Source: Corylus avellana (lineage: Eukaryota > Streptophyta > Magnoliopsida > Fagales > Betulaceae). From it: a DNA stretch of 64,000 nt. The stretch lies in contig NC_081542.1 in the NCBI RefSeq assembly GCF_901000735.1, positions 38,064,571 to 38,128,570 on the forward strand, in the 5' to 3' direction. The notes below the pieces were generated by a model. That model was not told the origin of the DNA. It ran no database searches and worked only from the letters and a program-made list of their open reading frames with translations. The translations under genes and the position numbers were made by a program. Below are positions 11,177-22,474 of the stretch, one piece after another. Each line of letters starts with the position of its first letter. Positions within the stretch are counted from its first letter, which is position 1.

Positions 11177-11642
11177 TAAAATATTTCAGGGAGAAGAGAA
11201 AAGACAGAAAATTTGCACAAGAAAATTTCTCTTATATTCAATAATGATTTCCTGAATGATACATCAGATTTTATAATATGTTTACAGTGTAACTAAAAGG
11301 AAAACAATAGCTGTACAAATGAGACACCTATTACACACAATCGGCCATGATATTATGGGATTGTGTGTTTACATAATCTTCATAAAATCTTTCCTTGTGA
11401 ATGTGTCTGTCAACAAAGGGAGATGATCTTCTTTCCTTTGCTGTATCATTGACTAATGATTCTACTGAATCACGTGGATCCTTGGCTGCTGTTCCATGAT
11501 TATTGGGTGCTCCATGATTCTTGCCATTGTGATGCTCCATAGTGCAAGCTGGTGAAGATGAGGTGTCTGCATGCTCAATGAGACTGATTGGTTGACGTGG
11601 CAGCTTAGGTGGCTGAAGGGAGTCATGTAGTCTAAAATATAT
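11177..11642. mobile_element. 466-bp insertion in the 3' LTR of element B
   Basis: The 5' LTR of B reads GAATATATAAGATG without interruption. The 3' LTR has the same sequence split, with AATATAT present at both edges (11170-11176 and 11636-11642), giving a target duplication of 5-7 bp whose exact length the AT repeat hides. The minus strand has TATAAAATCTGATG and an AT-rich leader, suggesting a minus-oriented solo LTR, but the ends are not clearly TG...CA. Confidence 0.6.
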
Positions 11643-11738
11643 AAGATGTAGCTCATACGTCTCTCTCCGCTTCGCTCTCTCTTCTCTTTCTCTTTCTTAT
11701 TTTATTATCATATATTTTATATATATTTCAACACCCTA

Positions 11739-12240
11739 GTTTCACTCATACACATCATATCGTTGTGTGAGATATTGTAAAGACAAGTGAAGGAATTTGG
11801 ATGTGGAAGGCATATAGCTGTTCCATTCTCCATCAACTATGGCTGCAGGTACATCTCCTTCATTATTTTCTCTAGTTTGGCATGCATGAGTTGTTAGTTT
11901 AAGGGGTTTCTCTTGGAATCCAACATTCTCAAAAAAAAAAAAAACTAGAATAAAGGTGTTTACTTTTGGTGTGATAGTTTAATATTTGGCACTAATGTTT
12001 TAAATATATGAGGCCACATACCACTTTGATGGCTGCGAATAGGATATATATATTCTATGAACTTCTTTAACACAAGTAAAATTCTTTATGTGCGCACTCC
12101 AACCCCTGGACGTCTCATTTGGTGCATGTCCGACGTCCTGTTTGCATCACGTATCTTTGATGTATTTGAGCGTGTGAATGTCAACATTATGTCACTTGCG
12201 AAGCAAAAACATATATGGAACAATGAATATACTTGTCATC
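11739..12240. other. Intergenic, nothing supported
   Basis: AT-rich sequence with an A-run near 11932-11944. I see no coding frame, hairpin or recognisable element. Confidence 0.5.
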
Positions 12241-12249
12241 GCTATATTA

Positions 12250-12440
12250 ATTGGAGCATTATGAAAACGCAACCTCGATCGAGTTTTGGCATGTACAAAG
12301 TCAACTTTTGAGCAGGTGGCGCCGACAGCCATAGATAGTGCATGTTGAAGATAAGTATATTTTTGGAACATGCTCTTGGATCTTCCACCTTGATCAAGCA
12401 CCCATCACTCTTTATTCTTTTCTTTAAAGGCTTTCTAATT
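12250..12440 (+). repeat. Block duplicated upstream of MIR399 copies 1 and 2
   Basis: Colinear with 55090-55380: shared landmarks in order are TCGAGTTT, GACAGC, GCCAT, AGATAA, GAACATGCTC, TGGATCTTCCA, CATCA and GGCTTTCTAAT. The GATCTTCC core also occurs at 57578-57600, before MIR399 copy 3. No coding frame is conserved, so this is duplicated non-coding sequence belonging to the MIR399 segment. Confidence 0.6.
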
Positions 12441-13560
12441 ACTTTTTTTTTTTTTTTTTTTGAAATTTTATAGATATTTATGTTTGCTTCCCTCTTCAAT
12501 TACGTACATACCGAACTATTATTGAAGATGCTCGAAACATGAGATCAAAGAGAAACAGTTAAGTCTCGCTTTTATTTTTTATTTTTTCAAAGCAAAATTA
12601 AAGGGCAAGAGGGAATGACCAATGTGGCTACTTTAACTAGGTGTGACCATTGTACCAATTACCCGTTGAGAACTCCTCAAAAGGAATCTAGAAGGGCGGG
12701 AACCACGCAACCACTCTCTCAAGACTAATTGAACTATGAACTGACCTAACCCCTCCGGGACATAAGTAGAATTCACAAGGCCACTAATACTAATTGGGCT
12801 TTTGAGAGTAATCATTCATTGCAAAGAGTCAACCCATGCACGCCCTATTGCATACCCAATCTTATGAGAATTTTCTTTAAACCAATGAAACCACTGCCAC
12901 TGGTGGTTCGTCTTCCTTCCGGTGTAATTAACAATAACCGCCATTATAACTTTACTTCGAATTATTTTCCTCAGCAAGTAAAAGTGGAGAACTACATAAA
13001 GGAAAAAGACAAAAAAAAAAAAAATGCCTCAAGCGGATAATACAAGCATATATATTGGACCACTAGCTTTGACAATGCAGCCTCGAGTTTTTGCGCACAT
13101 AAACAATTTTAAGTTCCATTTGGAAGAAAAAGTATATATATAGCTATACCATTTATTTATTCATTCTCTTCAGCTTTTCTCAGTCACACTATTTTCTCAA
13201 GTTTTATTTATTTATTTTGGATGAATTATTTATTTAGTCTTATAGTGAAAGTTGTACGTATTGTAGTTGATGCCCTCATTTAAATATTAAAGTAGTTGAC
13301 GTGAAGGTGGACAAAAGAGAAAGAATTGAGGAATCTCGTCTTCTTTTCCTGCAATGTTAATCTCCAATACAACTTTCCTCAGAGAAAAAAAATGTAATTA
13401 ATTTTTTCTGTCAAAATAAAAGTACATAAATATATATGGTAAAGCACCAGTCACAACATAAAGTCTACTACTTGTTATTCCAAATTATTGATGTTTTAAG
13501 AGAATCAAATCTTCATATGGGGGAATATATGTGTACCGTAAAATGCTTTATAGAGTAGAG
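12441..13560. other. Intergenic between duplicated block and MIR399 copy 1
   Basis: No gene found. A segment at 13036-13130 again carries CCTCGAGTTT and GCGCACATA, like 12270-12300 and 55105-55130, a second partial copy of the duplicated block. The rest is AT-rich. Confidence 0.5.
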
Positions 13561-13601
13561 TGAAGGAAAGGCTTCAATTATAACACAGGCATTGTGCCGC
13601 A

Positions 13602-13609
13602 GGATATGC
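13602..13609 (+). promoter_or_regulatory. P1BS motif upstream of MIR399 copy 1
   Basis: GGATATGC fits GNATATNC, the binding site of PHR1-type phosphate-starvation MYB factors. It lies 63 bp before the hairpin and aligns with GGATATTC at 55621-55628 before copy 2. A TATATA run (13625-13630) sits between motif and hairpin. Function is inferred from known MIR399 regulation. Confidence 0.55.
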
Positions 13610-13664
13610 TTGTTCTATGGTGCCATATATAGTCCATCTCTGGGCAAGATCTCTGCAAGCTCAG

Positions 13665-13785
13665 GTGCAGTTGCATTACAGGGGAATCACCTTGGCAGCT
13701 AGCCACTATGACATGTGGCTCAGCCTTTGCATTCTTGTAGTGCGGCTATCTGCCAACGGAGATTTGCCCTGCAATTCTGTTGCAC
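13665..13785 (+). ncRNA. MIR399: microRNA399 precursor, variant copy 1
   Basis: The 3' arm contains TGCCAACGGAGATTTGCCCT (13751-13770, next base G), which is miR399 with A-to-C at position 7. The 5' arm (13679-13697) reads CAGGGGAATCACCTTGGCA and pairs with it. The stem continues into the loop: GGCAGCTAGCC with CACTA pairs with TAGTGCGGCTATCTGCC. Outer bases GTGCA (13665) and TGCAC (13781) also pair. miR399 moves as a phosphate-starvation signal and silences PHO2/UBC24 and some phosphate transporters. The position 7 change is in the seed and should weaken regulation of standard targets, so this copy may be decaying or retargeted. Confidence 0.75.
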
Positions 13786-13789
13786 TTTC

Positions 13790-14900
13790 ACTTCACGAAC
13801 AAATTTCACATTCTTCATTGTCTATATATACAGAATTTCGTTTCTTATGTTCACGAATGATGAGTAAGCTTTTTCTATTGTTTAAGAGCATGCTTTTCAA
13901 ATATATATATATATATTTCATTGGCAGCAAAATCGAAAAAGCATGAGTCCGGTACATCAGCTAGAATGGAAGCTTCAATGGTGTATGTTATACTTCGAGA
14001 TTTTGTGTTCGAGTATGAACTTAAGCAATACTTATTTTTTGCATGCGATTCCAGGTATCTGAGGTTTACTCTATAAAGATGGGTCCAAAGGACTTGGTTG
14101 GGAGCGATTTCAAGTTTTTTTAGTCATCGAGAAGCATATACTGCTATATATGCCCTTTAATCTTCCTAAGGAATATGTTATGTTTAAATATCTCACTTTC
14201 AATTTAATTATTTTGTTGTGCTTGTAGGTAAAAATGGATTCATTGGGTTATTATACAGACAGATCAAATTATAAAATGCTACGATCACAAGCCCTTCAAC
14301 ACTAGATGAGAAACTCTTACTAAATATGGCAGCTAACTCCAACCGATAGTTTACACCAATGCAAATGGTATGTATGGAAGTTCCAAGATTGCCATTCTTT
14401 GTAGTTCCAAGATAGCAAGATCTTGGTATAAAAATAAACATGTATATTTTTATTTCTAGCTGTAACCATTGTATTTAGAAGGTTTTAAATGATTCGATTC
14501 AGGCCTTTTCAACCGTTTGATCCAAAGAAATTTCCTAAGCTTATAAATAGAAATGAGAAGGCTGCAACCACGCACAAAAATGAAGCAATTTAGAAGCAGG
14601 CTAAATGGAAAATTGGACTTGGTAATTGATATTATATATGTTGACCATCAACAGTCGTAGACGAAGCACGCATGCCATGGATGAATGCAAACATATATAC
14701 GTGGCATGAAGAAATTTGTCTCCAATTAAGTGGACTTTACGTGAGCAATTGCCATGTTCTGGAGTAGAATAGTCCTTCAATTACGACCACATTTTATTTA
14801 TGCTTTTAAATATTAAAAAATTGCTTTGTTTATTATCTCTCACACACTTAATGGTGGAGACCTCTCCATACCTTTAAATAAAAGTCAAAGATACAAATTT
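13790..14900. other. Intergenic, nothing supported
   Basis: AT-rich flanking sequence after MIR399 copy 1, with an AT microsatellite near 13900-13917. Short frames here look random. Confidence 0.5.
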
Positions 14901-14902
14901 AA

Positions 14903-15621
14903 GTAAAGTCCACATAACCCTCTCAAACTACCACCCAATTGACAATGTTCCCCCTAAACTTTCAATTGTGACAATGTCCCCTCAAAACTACTAAAACATT
15001 GTCAACGTTCCCCCCAAGACTAGCAATAAGACAAAAATGCCCTTATATATTTCTCAATAAGACAAAAATACCCATATAAATTCAAAAAAAAAAATTGATT
15101 TTTTTAAAAAACGAAAAATTTTAATTTAAAATTAATATTTTTTTAAAAAAAAAAAATTTAAAACAAAAATTTTTAAATTTTTTTTTAAACGGAAATTTTT
15201 ATTTAAAAAAAAAAACCATTTTTTTATTTAGTTTTAAAAAACAAAAAATTTAATTTTATCAAACGAAAATTTTATTTTATTTTTTAAACGTAAATTTTTA
15301 TTTAAATAAAATTATAAAACTAAAATAAAAATAAAAAAAAAAACTAAAATTTTCAATTTAAAAAAAAAAATTTTAAAAAAAATCGAAATTTTTTAATTTT
15401 TTTTCTTATAAAATTGATTTAAAAAAAAAAAAAAAAATTGGCCAATGTTTGGATTTTTTTTTGTTAGTTTTAGGTTTTTTCTAGAAGTTTTATTTACTTT
15501 TTTTTTTTTTTAATTTTACTAAGGGTAATTTCGTCATTGGGGGGAACATTGACAATTTTTGGTAGTTTGGGAGGGACATTGTCAATTGAGTGGTAGTTTG
15601 AGAGGGTTATGTAAACTTTCC
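14903..15621. mobile_element. 719-bp foldback MITE
   Basis: The ends are long inverted repeats: ACATAACCCTCTCAAACTAC... at the left (14910) and the reverse complement ...GTAGTTTGAGAGGGTTATGT at the right (to 15612), continuing through CAATTGACAATGT on both arms. The core (15060-15510) is nearly pure A/T with long A or T runs. No transposase frame. I could not find a convincing target duplication, so the superfamily is open. A more decayed relative lies at 57013-57440. Confidence 0.75.
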
Positions 15622-15704
15622 TCTACAAAATTATATCAAGTTTAATACAAAAGCACAGCTTGAGTTGACGTTATCTGTTCTCTATCACAAGTAAGTCTAT
15701 CATA

Positions 15705-17658
15705 GTCAGCTGCTACTCGAGATGTAACTACAATTAGAAACGTCCTCATCTTCAGATTAAAATATAAAATAAGCTCGCATACTTAAGAAAGATAAAATTT
15801 CGCAGAATATTTGAGAGAAAATTATTTGATTTGATAATAATTCAATCAGAAAGTCAACAAAATCATACTAGCAATAGTAAACCTAATCCTAATAAATAAA
15901 TGAAATAATTAAAGTAAAACTAATACTATTAAGGAAATGAAATAAATTCCTAATAAAATAAAATATTCTCCAAATAAAATCCTAATAAAATAAAATAAAA
16001 TCATAATATAAACTTGACAATCAGCAGGAATCATGACAATCTTTCCTTTTGTACTTTCATTGTCTGAGAACAAGTAAAATTCTGATCAAACGGCGTTATT
16101 CCAATATTATTTTTGATATTTTTCTTTTTTGGGACATGACATGCGCAACTCTTCCGAAGAAAGGTACTTTGAGAAATCTACGGAGATAGCACTAATATAT
16201 GATTTTTTCTTTTGATCTACTTCTACAAAAATTCCACCAACAATTTTTTCTTTCATGCCATTTTCAACTTCATCTTTTTCTTCAAAAGAATCGTAATTGT
16301 TCTTTATTTCGGTGGTGATTGTGAGTAGCGGGGCAAAAAAACTCCTGATCGAGGTTTCTTTGGGACATGGCATGCGTAGCTCTTTTAAAGAAAGGTACTT
16401 TGAGAAACCTACGTAGATAGCACCAACATATGATTTTTCATTTTCATCTACATCCACAAAAATTCTACCAACTATTTCTTCTTGTATGTCATCTTCAACT
16501 TCATCGTTTTCTTCAAATGAATCATCATTGTTCTTTATTTATGTCGTGATCATGAGTGGTGAAGAAGGTGGTGGTTGTTCTTCCACTCGTGTAGTCATTG
16601 GAACCAATGATTATGGCTGCACATATTTTTTTTCTAAAGGCAACTCCACTTTTTTAAACAAATTAATAGGTTCCACATCCCTTTCACCATAATTAATATT
16701 CTCTTCATAGGCGGAGTGCCTATTTGCAGATTTATGAATATGGTTACAGATAGGTTGAATGTGACTTACGACATCGTCAAAGAACCTGTCAACATATGGA
16801 AACTGAACGGGTTTCACTCGGATCCCATAGTCATCTTGGGCATCATTGTTCCTGTGATTGCAAAGGAAACCCATCTGCATGCATTTAAACTTCTCCTACA
16901 ACTAGCACATCTCTAGTTGCACCGTCTGCTGGAGCTTTTGGAATTTGACTCTCCAATGAGCCTCTAATTGCTTGATGTATCGTTGGTAGTCGGATTTCGA
17001 AACATCTCTCTCACGAATAACATTATTATAGAAGTCGTTGCCATAGTACAAGTTGGCCATTGAATTCGAATAATGCCGACTCGGATACCCTATGAATTTG
17101 GCTCTCGAAAGAACCCCTCCACTACAAGTAGTGTTGTTGGAGAAGTTCATCACCGTTGCGCTGATTGGCCATGATCAAGATAAAGTCTTCTCTGATATCA
17201 ACTAACGTAGCAGAAGACTAAGTAACCACAATCAGAAGCGTTTTTGTCTTCTGATCAAAAGATAAAACAAGCATGTACTCTTAAGAAAGATAAAACTGCA
17301 TAAAGTATTTGAGAGAAAATTTTCTGATTTGATAATAATTCAATCAATGAGTCTGCTTTTACCTTGCAAAATAGCCTATTTATAGAAGAAAAATAGTTTT
17401 AGATAAAGTAAACATAATCGTAGTAGCAGTAGCAAACCTAATCCTAATAAATAAATGAAATAATTAAAGTAAATCTAATCCTATTAAGGAAAGTAAATAA
17501 AGTCTTAATAAAATAAAATATTGTACAAATAAAATCATAATATAAAGTTGACAATCAGTGAAAATTGTGAAAATCTTTTCTTTTGTACTTCCATTGTTTG
17601 AGAACGAGTAAATTTCTGGTCAAACAGCACTGCTCTAATATTATTCTTGATATTTTTC
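15705..17658 (-). mobile_element. Minus-strand LTR element with decayed gag-like region
   Basis: Two direct repeats, 15705-16124 and 17203-17658, share long phrases such as AACCTAATCCTAATAAATAA and TTGATAATAATTCAATCA. They flank a minus-strand coding remnant. Next to the right-hand repeat the minus strand reads TGATATCAGAGAAG (17187-17200), resembling a Met-type primer site, consistent with minus orientation. No pol domain fits in the 1.1-kb interior, so it is non-autonomous. Exact LTR ends and target duplication are not resolved. Confidence 0.65.
16107..17172 (-). pseudogene. Gag-like coding remnant with internal repeat
   Basis: The minus strand begins ATGGCCAATCAG (17172), stops after 16 codons, continues in another frame (SRAKFIGYPSRHYSNSM ... 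QLEAHWRVKFQKLQQ), then in a third (16880 down to 16107). The last part holds a repeated module: EIKNNYDSFEEKDEVE, EKIVGGIFVEVD, KSYISAISVDFSKYLS and EELRMSCPK each occur twice. In-frame TAA at 16611 replaces an expected Gln and a second TAA replaces a Glu present in the sister repeat. No zinc knuckle is visible. I do not recognise the family; gag-like is inferred from its place between LTRs after the primer site. Confidence 0.5.
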
Positions 17659-17679
17659 TTATCGCCCTGCATCAGTATT

Positions 17680-18700
17680 TCACTATTTTGGTGTGAAAAA
17701 TACAAAAGTGCCTACACATAAATAAAAATGTAGTGATAATTCCGAGGGTTAAAGTATATTTTCCCTAAATAAACTAATGTCATTTGGTTAGTAGACTTCT
17801 AATTTTCTTTCCTGGAAGTTATAATTCACTTTTTGTTATCATGAGCCATGTAGTTAAATTGGTAGGATAGAAATAGTAAGACTAGGAGCCACTTGTATGG
17901 ACATGTGCTCCAACGATAAACATGTTTATCCAAAATGGCTTGCCAACACAAAATTGTAGTTGTTGATACCAAAGAGCATACAAATTAAAGAAAACATAAA
18001 TTATAGTAAAATCATAAGCTTATGCTGAGAGGATGTAAAGGCTGGGTTTTGCGAGCTTGGTGAGTTGTTGGTCGTACTAGTCGACCGGCAAGGAAATGCA
18101 ATAAAGCCAGCACGTTGCTAGGAGACAAGCTAATTAAAGCGTGGCCATTGGTAGTGCTGGAGGAATTTGGATCCTTTCCAGTTCAAATGAACGAGACAAT
18201 ATCCAGTTAGTTGTAGTAGATGATTATTTTTGTCCTCACAAAAAGTGAAAAGACAAAAATATCCATCCACTATAACTAACTGAAGAGAATCTTGTTCCGT
18301 GCTGGAGATCGAGAAGAGGCCTGTCATTAAAGGTACGAGACAATGTTTATAGGTAACTATAGGATCATGTGCATAAAAATATTGCACAGCAAAAATATCC
18401 CATTATCTTACACTTCAAGAGAACTAAGCTGGAAGATGTATAAAAGAAATTATAACGACACAAGATTAGTGCACCTACATAGAAATTCAGCCACTTCTTG
18501 GCTTGTTGGGCATGCAATTTGAATTTTCTTTTCATTCCATGATGATGAATAACATGACTGGAGCAAGGATGAAAAATCTTCAAGTCTTCTCATTGATGAT
18601 TAAAGATGACCAAGACAGTGACCTTTCAAACAATTTCTCAATTTTTTGAGAAAATAAAAGCTTAAGCTATGAGGAAAATGTTGTTCTCTAGAATCAAGAA
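17680..18700. other. Intergenic, nothing supported
   Basis: No gene or clear element. It could be an intron or flank of the minus-strand exon-like segment at 18715-18925, but nothing here proves it. Confidence 0.4.
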
Positions 18701-18714
18701 GTGAAAGAATTCAC

Positions 18715-18925
18715 CTTACTAGGATCCCCTTGGAACCACTCGGCCATGGGGAAAATATCCTCCCCTTGAAACTCCAGATAGACTTCAATAATGATTGTCA
18801 TTGAAAAAATTTGCTCATAGTTGATCAATTTCTTAGGGACACGATTCACTCTTTCAGTCCGCGCACCTTTGTAACCTTTACTTAAAATACGAATCTTAGC
18901 TTCTACTATGTAGGGTATGCTAGAA
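18715..18925 (-). pseudogene. Exon-like fragment of an unrecognised gene
   Basis: One open minus-strand frame encodes about 70 residues with protein-like composition, including YIVEAKIRILSKGYKGARTE, RVNRVPKKLINYEQIF and GEDIFPMAEWFQGDPSK. It ends AGTAAG before GTGAAT, a fair splice donor, and starts after TTTAG, a fair acceptor. Codon use and lack of stops differ from the surrounding AT-rich sequence. It sits immediately beside the first unit of the tandem array. I do not recognise the family and cannot find neighbouring exons, so it may be a gene relic or a captured exon. Confidence 0.35.
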
Positions 18926-19124
18926 CTAAATATTCGGGACTAATATTAAATACATAGTGCATCTCATACAACTATATTTGCTTCCACACAATTTTGGAAA
19001 CACCAATTTTTCATATCTGACAATTCCTATTTAGAATTCTTCTATTGATCTATGCTAGGATTTATTCTCATAGTTTCTCTTAGGAGTCGGTGTTTGTTTC
19101 AACACTACAAGAAATTTACTCATT

Positions 19125-20770
19125 AGGGGCGACAATAAAGTCGCCCCTAATACTCAATTATTAGGGATGACTTTTGAAAGTCGCCCCTAATAGTTAAGTA
19201 TTAGCGTCCACATCAAAGTGGACGCTAATAGTCGACCGAAAAGATGAATATTAGCGTCCACTTTACAGTGGACGCTAATAACTCGACCCTAATATGCATG
19301 CGGGAATTATTCAAGAGGCGGAAAAAATATAAGCGGCCAAAAAAAAACTTTTAGCGTCGACAATTGGACCAATAAGTGGACGCTAAAAGTTGGCAAAAAA
19401 TAAAAAAAATAAAAAAATAAAAAATAAAAAATCAAATAAAAGATCAATAGCGTCCACTATGAGGGTGGACGCTAATAATTAAGTATTAGCGTCCACTTTA
19501 GTGGATGCTAAAGATTAGGTAGAAAAATAAAAATAAAATAAAAAAATAAAATTGATGCCCAATAGCGTCCACTTTGAAGACGCATTATTAGCGTCTACTG
19601 CGTCTTCAGCATCCACTTTTAGTGGACGCTAATACTTAAATATTAAGGTCTAATTTAGTGGATGCTAAAGATTAGGTAGAAAAATTAAAAAAATAAATAA
19701 AAAAATAAAATTGATGCCCAATAGTGTCCACTAAAAGTGGACGTTGAAGACCCATTATTAGCGTTCACTTTGAAAGTGGACGCTAATACTTAAGTATTAG
19801 GGTCCACTTTAGTGGACGGTAAAGATTAGGTAGAAAAATTAAAAAATAAATAAATAAATAAAATTGATGCACAATAGCATCCACTAAAAGTGGACGCTGA
19901 AGACCCATTATTAGCATCCACTTTGAAAGTGGACGCTAAAGATTAGGTAGAAAAATAAAAAAATAAAATTGATGCCCAAGTGGACGCTGAAGACCCATTA
20001 CTAGCGTCCACTTTCAAAGTGGACGCTAAAGATTAAGTAGAAAAATAATAATAATAATAATAATAATAAAATTGGTGCTCAATAGCGTCACTGAGTGGAC
20101 GCTAAAGAGCTTGTAAAAAAATAAAAAAATAAAAAAAAAAGCTGAGTGGACGCTGAAAGTGTATTATTAGCGTCCACTTTGAAAGTGAACACTGAAAAGT
20201 GAGTATTAGCGTCTACTAGAGTGGATGCTAAAGAACTTGTAAAAAAATAAAAAAAATAAAAGTTCAATAGCGTCCACTCAAAGTGGACGCTGAAAGTGTA
20301 TTATTAGCATCCACTTTGAAAGTGGACGCTAAAAAGTGAGTATTAGCGTCCACTAGAGTGGACACTAAAGAGCTTGTAAAAAATTAAAAAAATAAAAATA
20401 AAAACTCAATAGCGTCCACTCAAAGTGGACGCTGAAAGTGTATTATTAGCGTCCACTTTCAAAGTGGACACTGAAAAGTGAGTATTAGCGTCCACTAGAG
20501 TGGACGCTAATGAACTTGTAAAAAAATAAAATAAAAGCTCAATAGCGTCCACTCAAAGTTGACGCTGAAAGTGTATTATTAGTGTCCACTTTGAAAGTGG
20601 ATGCTGAAAAGTAAGTATTACAAGAGCTTGTAAAAAATTAAAATAAAAGCTCAATAGCGTCCACCCAAAGTGGATGCTGAACGTATATTATTAGCGTCCA
20701 CTCTGAAAGCGGACGCTGAAAATTGAGTCTTAAAATCCACTGTAGTGGACGCTAAAGAGCTTGTACAAAA
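19125..20770. repeat. Left subterminal repeats of the CACTA element
   Basis: Dozens of copies of TTAGCGTCCACTTT and its complement AAAGTGGACGCTAA, often head to head as near-perfect hairpins, separated by A-rich spacers of AAAATAAA type. Higher-order units of about 120-170 bp are visible. In CACTA elements such arrays bind the TNPA-like protein that brings the ends together. Confidence 0.9.
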
Positions 20771-21539
20771 ATAAAAAAATAAAAAACAAATAAAACTAGA
20801 AGATTATAGGTTCAATTGAACATCTAAAAATGATAAAATGTCCTTTATATCCTCAAAACTTTTATAAAATTATAAATTTTCTCTTAATTTGAAATTAAAA
20901 CTTTTATAAAATTAAAATTAATTTCTCATTTTAGAAAATGAAAAATTAGACTCTAATCATTCAATTCAAGTCTAATAAAAAATGAAAAATTAATTCGATC
21001 TAACATTCAATTCAACTCTAAGCATTTTATATTATATTAGTGTATTAGTTATATTAATCGTTATACAATTAATAGAATTTGACATGATTGAAAGTTCAAT
21101 CGAACATCTAATAAGATCAATTCTGATCGATACTAATACATTAGTCCGATCGATCGTAATGTGATCAAATGATCTATTAAACTCTTTGGATTTTGTATTA
21201 TCTTTATATATTAGTTAGATCAATAGTGACAAGTTCAAGAAAATTTCACCCTTCGAACATCGAATTTGATGCAATATCCCCTTCCATTCGGGTTTGGCGT
21301 TAAAATGTTAAATTACTATATATCTTAAAAATTTAAGCTAATAATTAATTATAAGATAAATATCACATTAATGATCTTTTATACTAAAAATTTATTAACT
21401 TTAAATTTGTAGCTAATATTTTAATAATAAAAACATATTTAATATTTGACTCATCGAACATATAATTTGATGCAATATCTCATTCCATTAGGATTTGGCA
21501 TTAAAATGTTATTTCCCAAAAATTTACCTCCGATAATAT

Positions 21540-22095
21540 ATCATTATTTATTTTATATAAATTATGAGATATTCAATTGATCATGATAGGATCAAATGAT
21601 CGATTAAACATCCGATCGATCCTACTAAATTAATTTGATTGATCGTGATAGGATCAAATGATCAAACAAATATTTGATCAATCCTAATGAATTAGTTCGA
21701 TTGATCGTGATAGAATCAAATGATCGATCAAACATCCGATCGATCCTAATGAATTAATTCGATTGATCGTGATAGGATTAAATGTTTGATCGAACATCCG
21801 ATCGATTATAGTGAATTAGTTCGATTTATTGTGATAGGATCAAATGATCGATCAAATATCTAATCGATCATAGTGAATTAGTTCGATTGATCGTGATAGG
21901 ATCAAACATCCGATCAAAAATCCGATCGATCCTAGTGAGTTAGTTCGATTGATCATGATAGGATCAAATGATCAATCAAATGTTCGATCGAAAATCCGAT
22001 CGATCAAACATCCAATCGATCTTAGTGAATTAGTTCGATTGCTTGTAATAGAATCAATTGATCGATCATGATAAGATCAATTGATCGAACAAACT
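21540..22095. repeat. GATCGATC-rich minisatellite inside the CACTA element
   Basis: A unit of about 58 bp (TTAGTTCGATTGATCGTGATAGGATCAAATGATCGATCAAACATCCGATCGATCC in abridged sense: TTCGATTGATCGTGATAGG followed by ATCAAATGATCGATCAAAC) repeats about nine times with point changes. It is not coding. Confidence 0.8.
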
Positions 22096-22474
22096 AGATA
22101 AAATTGAAGGTTCACTCGAACATTCAATTGAACTATAAGCTTTTTATATTATCTTAGTGCATTAGTTATATGGATCTTATATTATCTTTGGATTTTGTAT
22201 AGATCTTATAATTAATTATAAGATAAATATCAACTTAATGATCTTTATCAAGTTCGATTTATTAAACGGAAATTATTAGTTAATATTATAACAATAAAAA
22301 CATATTACAAGAGAAAATAAAGAAAAACAAAAATAAATAAAATAAATAAAAATTAAAAAAGTATAATTTTTTTTTTTGAAAAAAAAAAAAAAATTACCCG
22401 CCGCTATTTAAGGCGCATTAGCGGCGACTAAGATCACCGCTATTGAGCGTGAAAAATGAAGCGCCATCCATTGG

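Larger units (their letters stand above)
5583..11733 (+). mobile_element. Short copia-type LTR element B, hosting nested insertions
   Basis: The two LTRs are 5583-5868 (286 bp, TGTTAG...CAACA) and 10958-11733 (same ends, enlarged by an insertion and by a duplicated first 22 bases). The PBS-like TTGTATCAGAGCC is at 5869-5881, and the purine-rich GAGCTTGAGGGGA precedes the 3' LTR. The 5-bp duplication CCCTA flanks it perfectly (5578-5582 and 11734-11738). After removing the nested copia element (5942-10469) only about 560 bases of internal sequence remain, with no coding frame, so B is a non-autonomous miniature. Each LTR has TATAAATA, at 5716-5723 and 11113-11120. Confidence 0.88.

Noticed and set aside
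21540..22095. CRISPR-like array of spaced repeats
   Set aside because: Eukaryotic sequence; units are contiguous diverged minisatellite copies without unique spacers.
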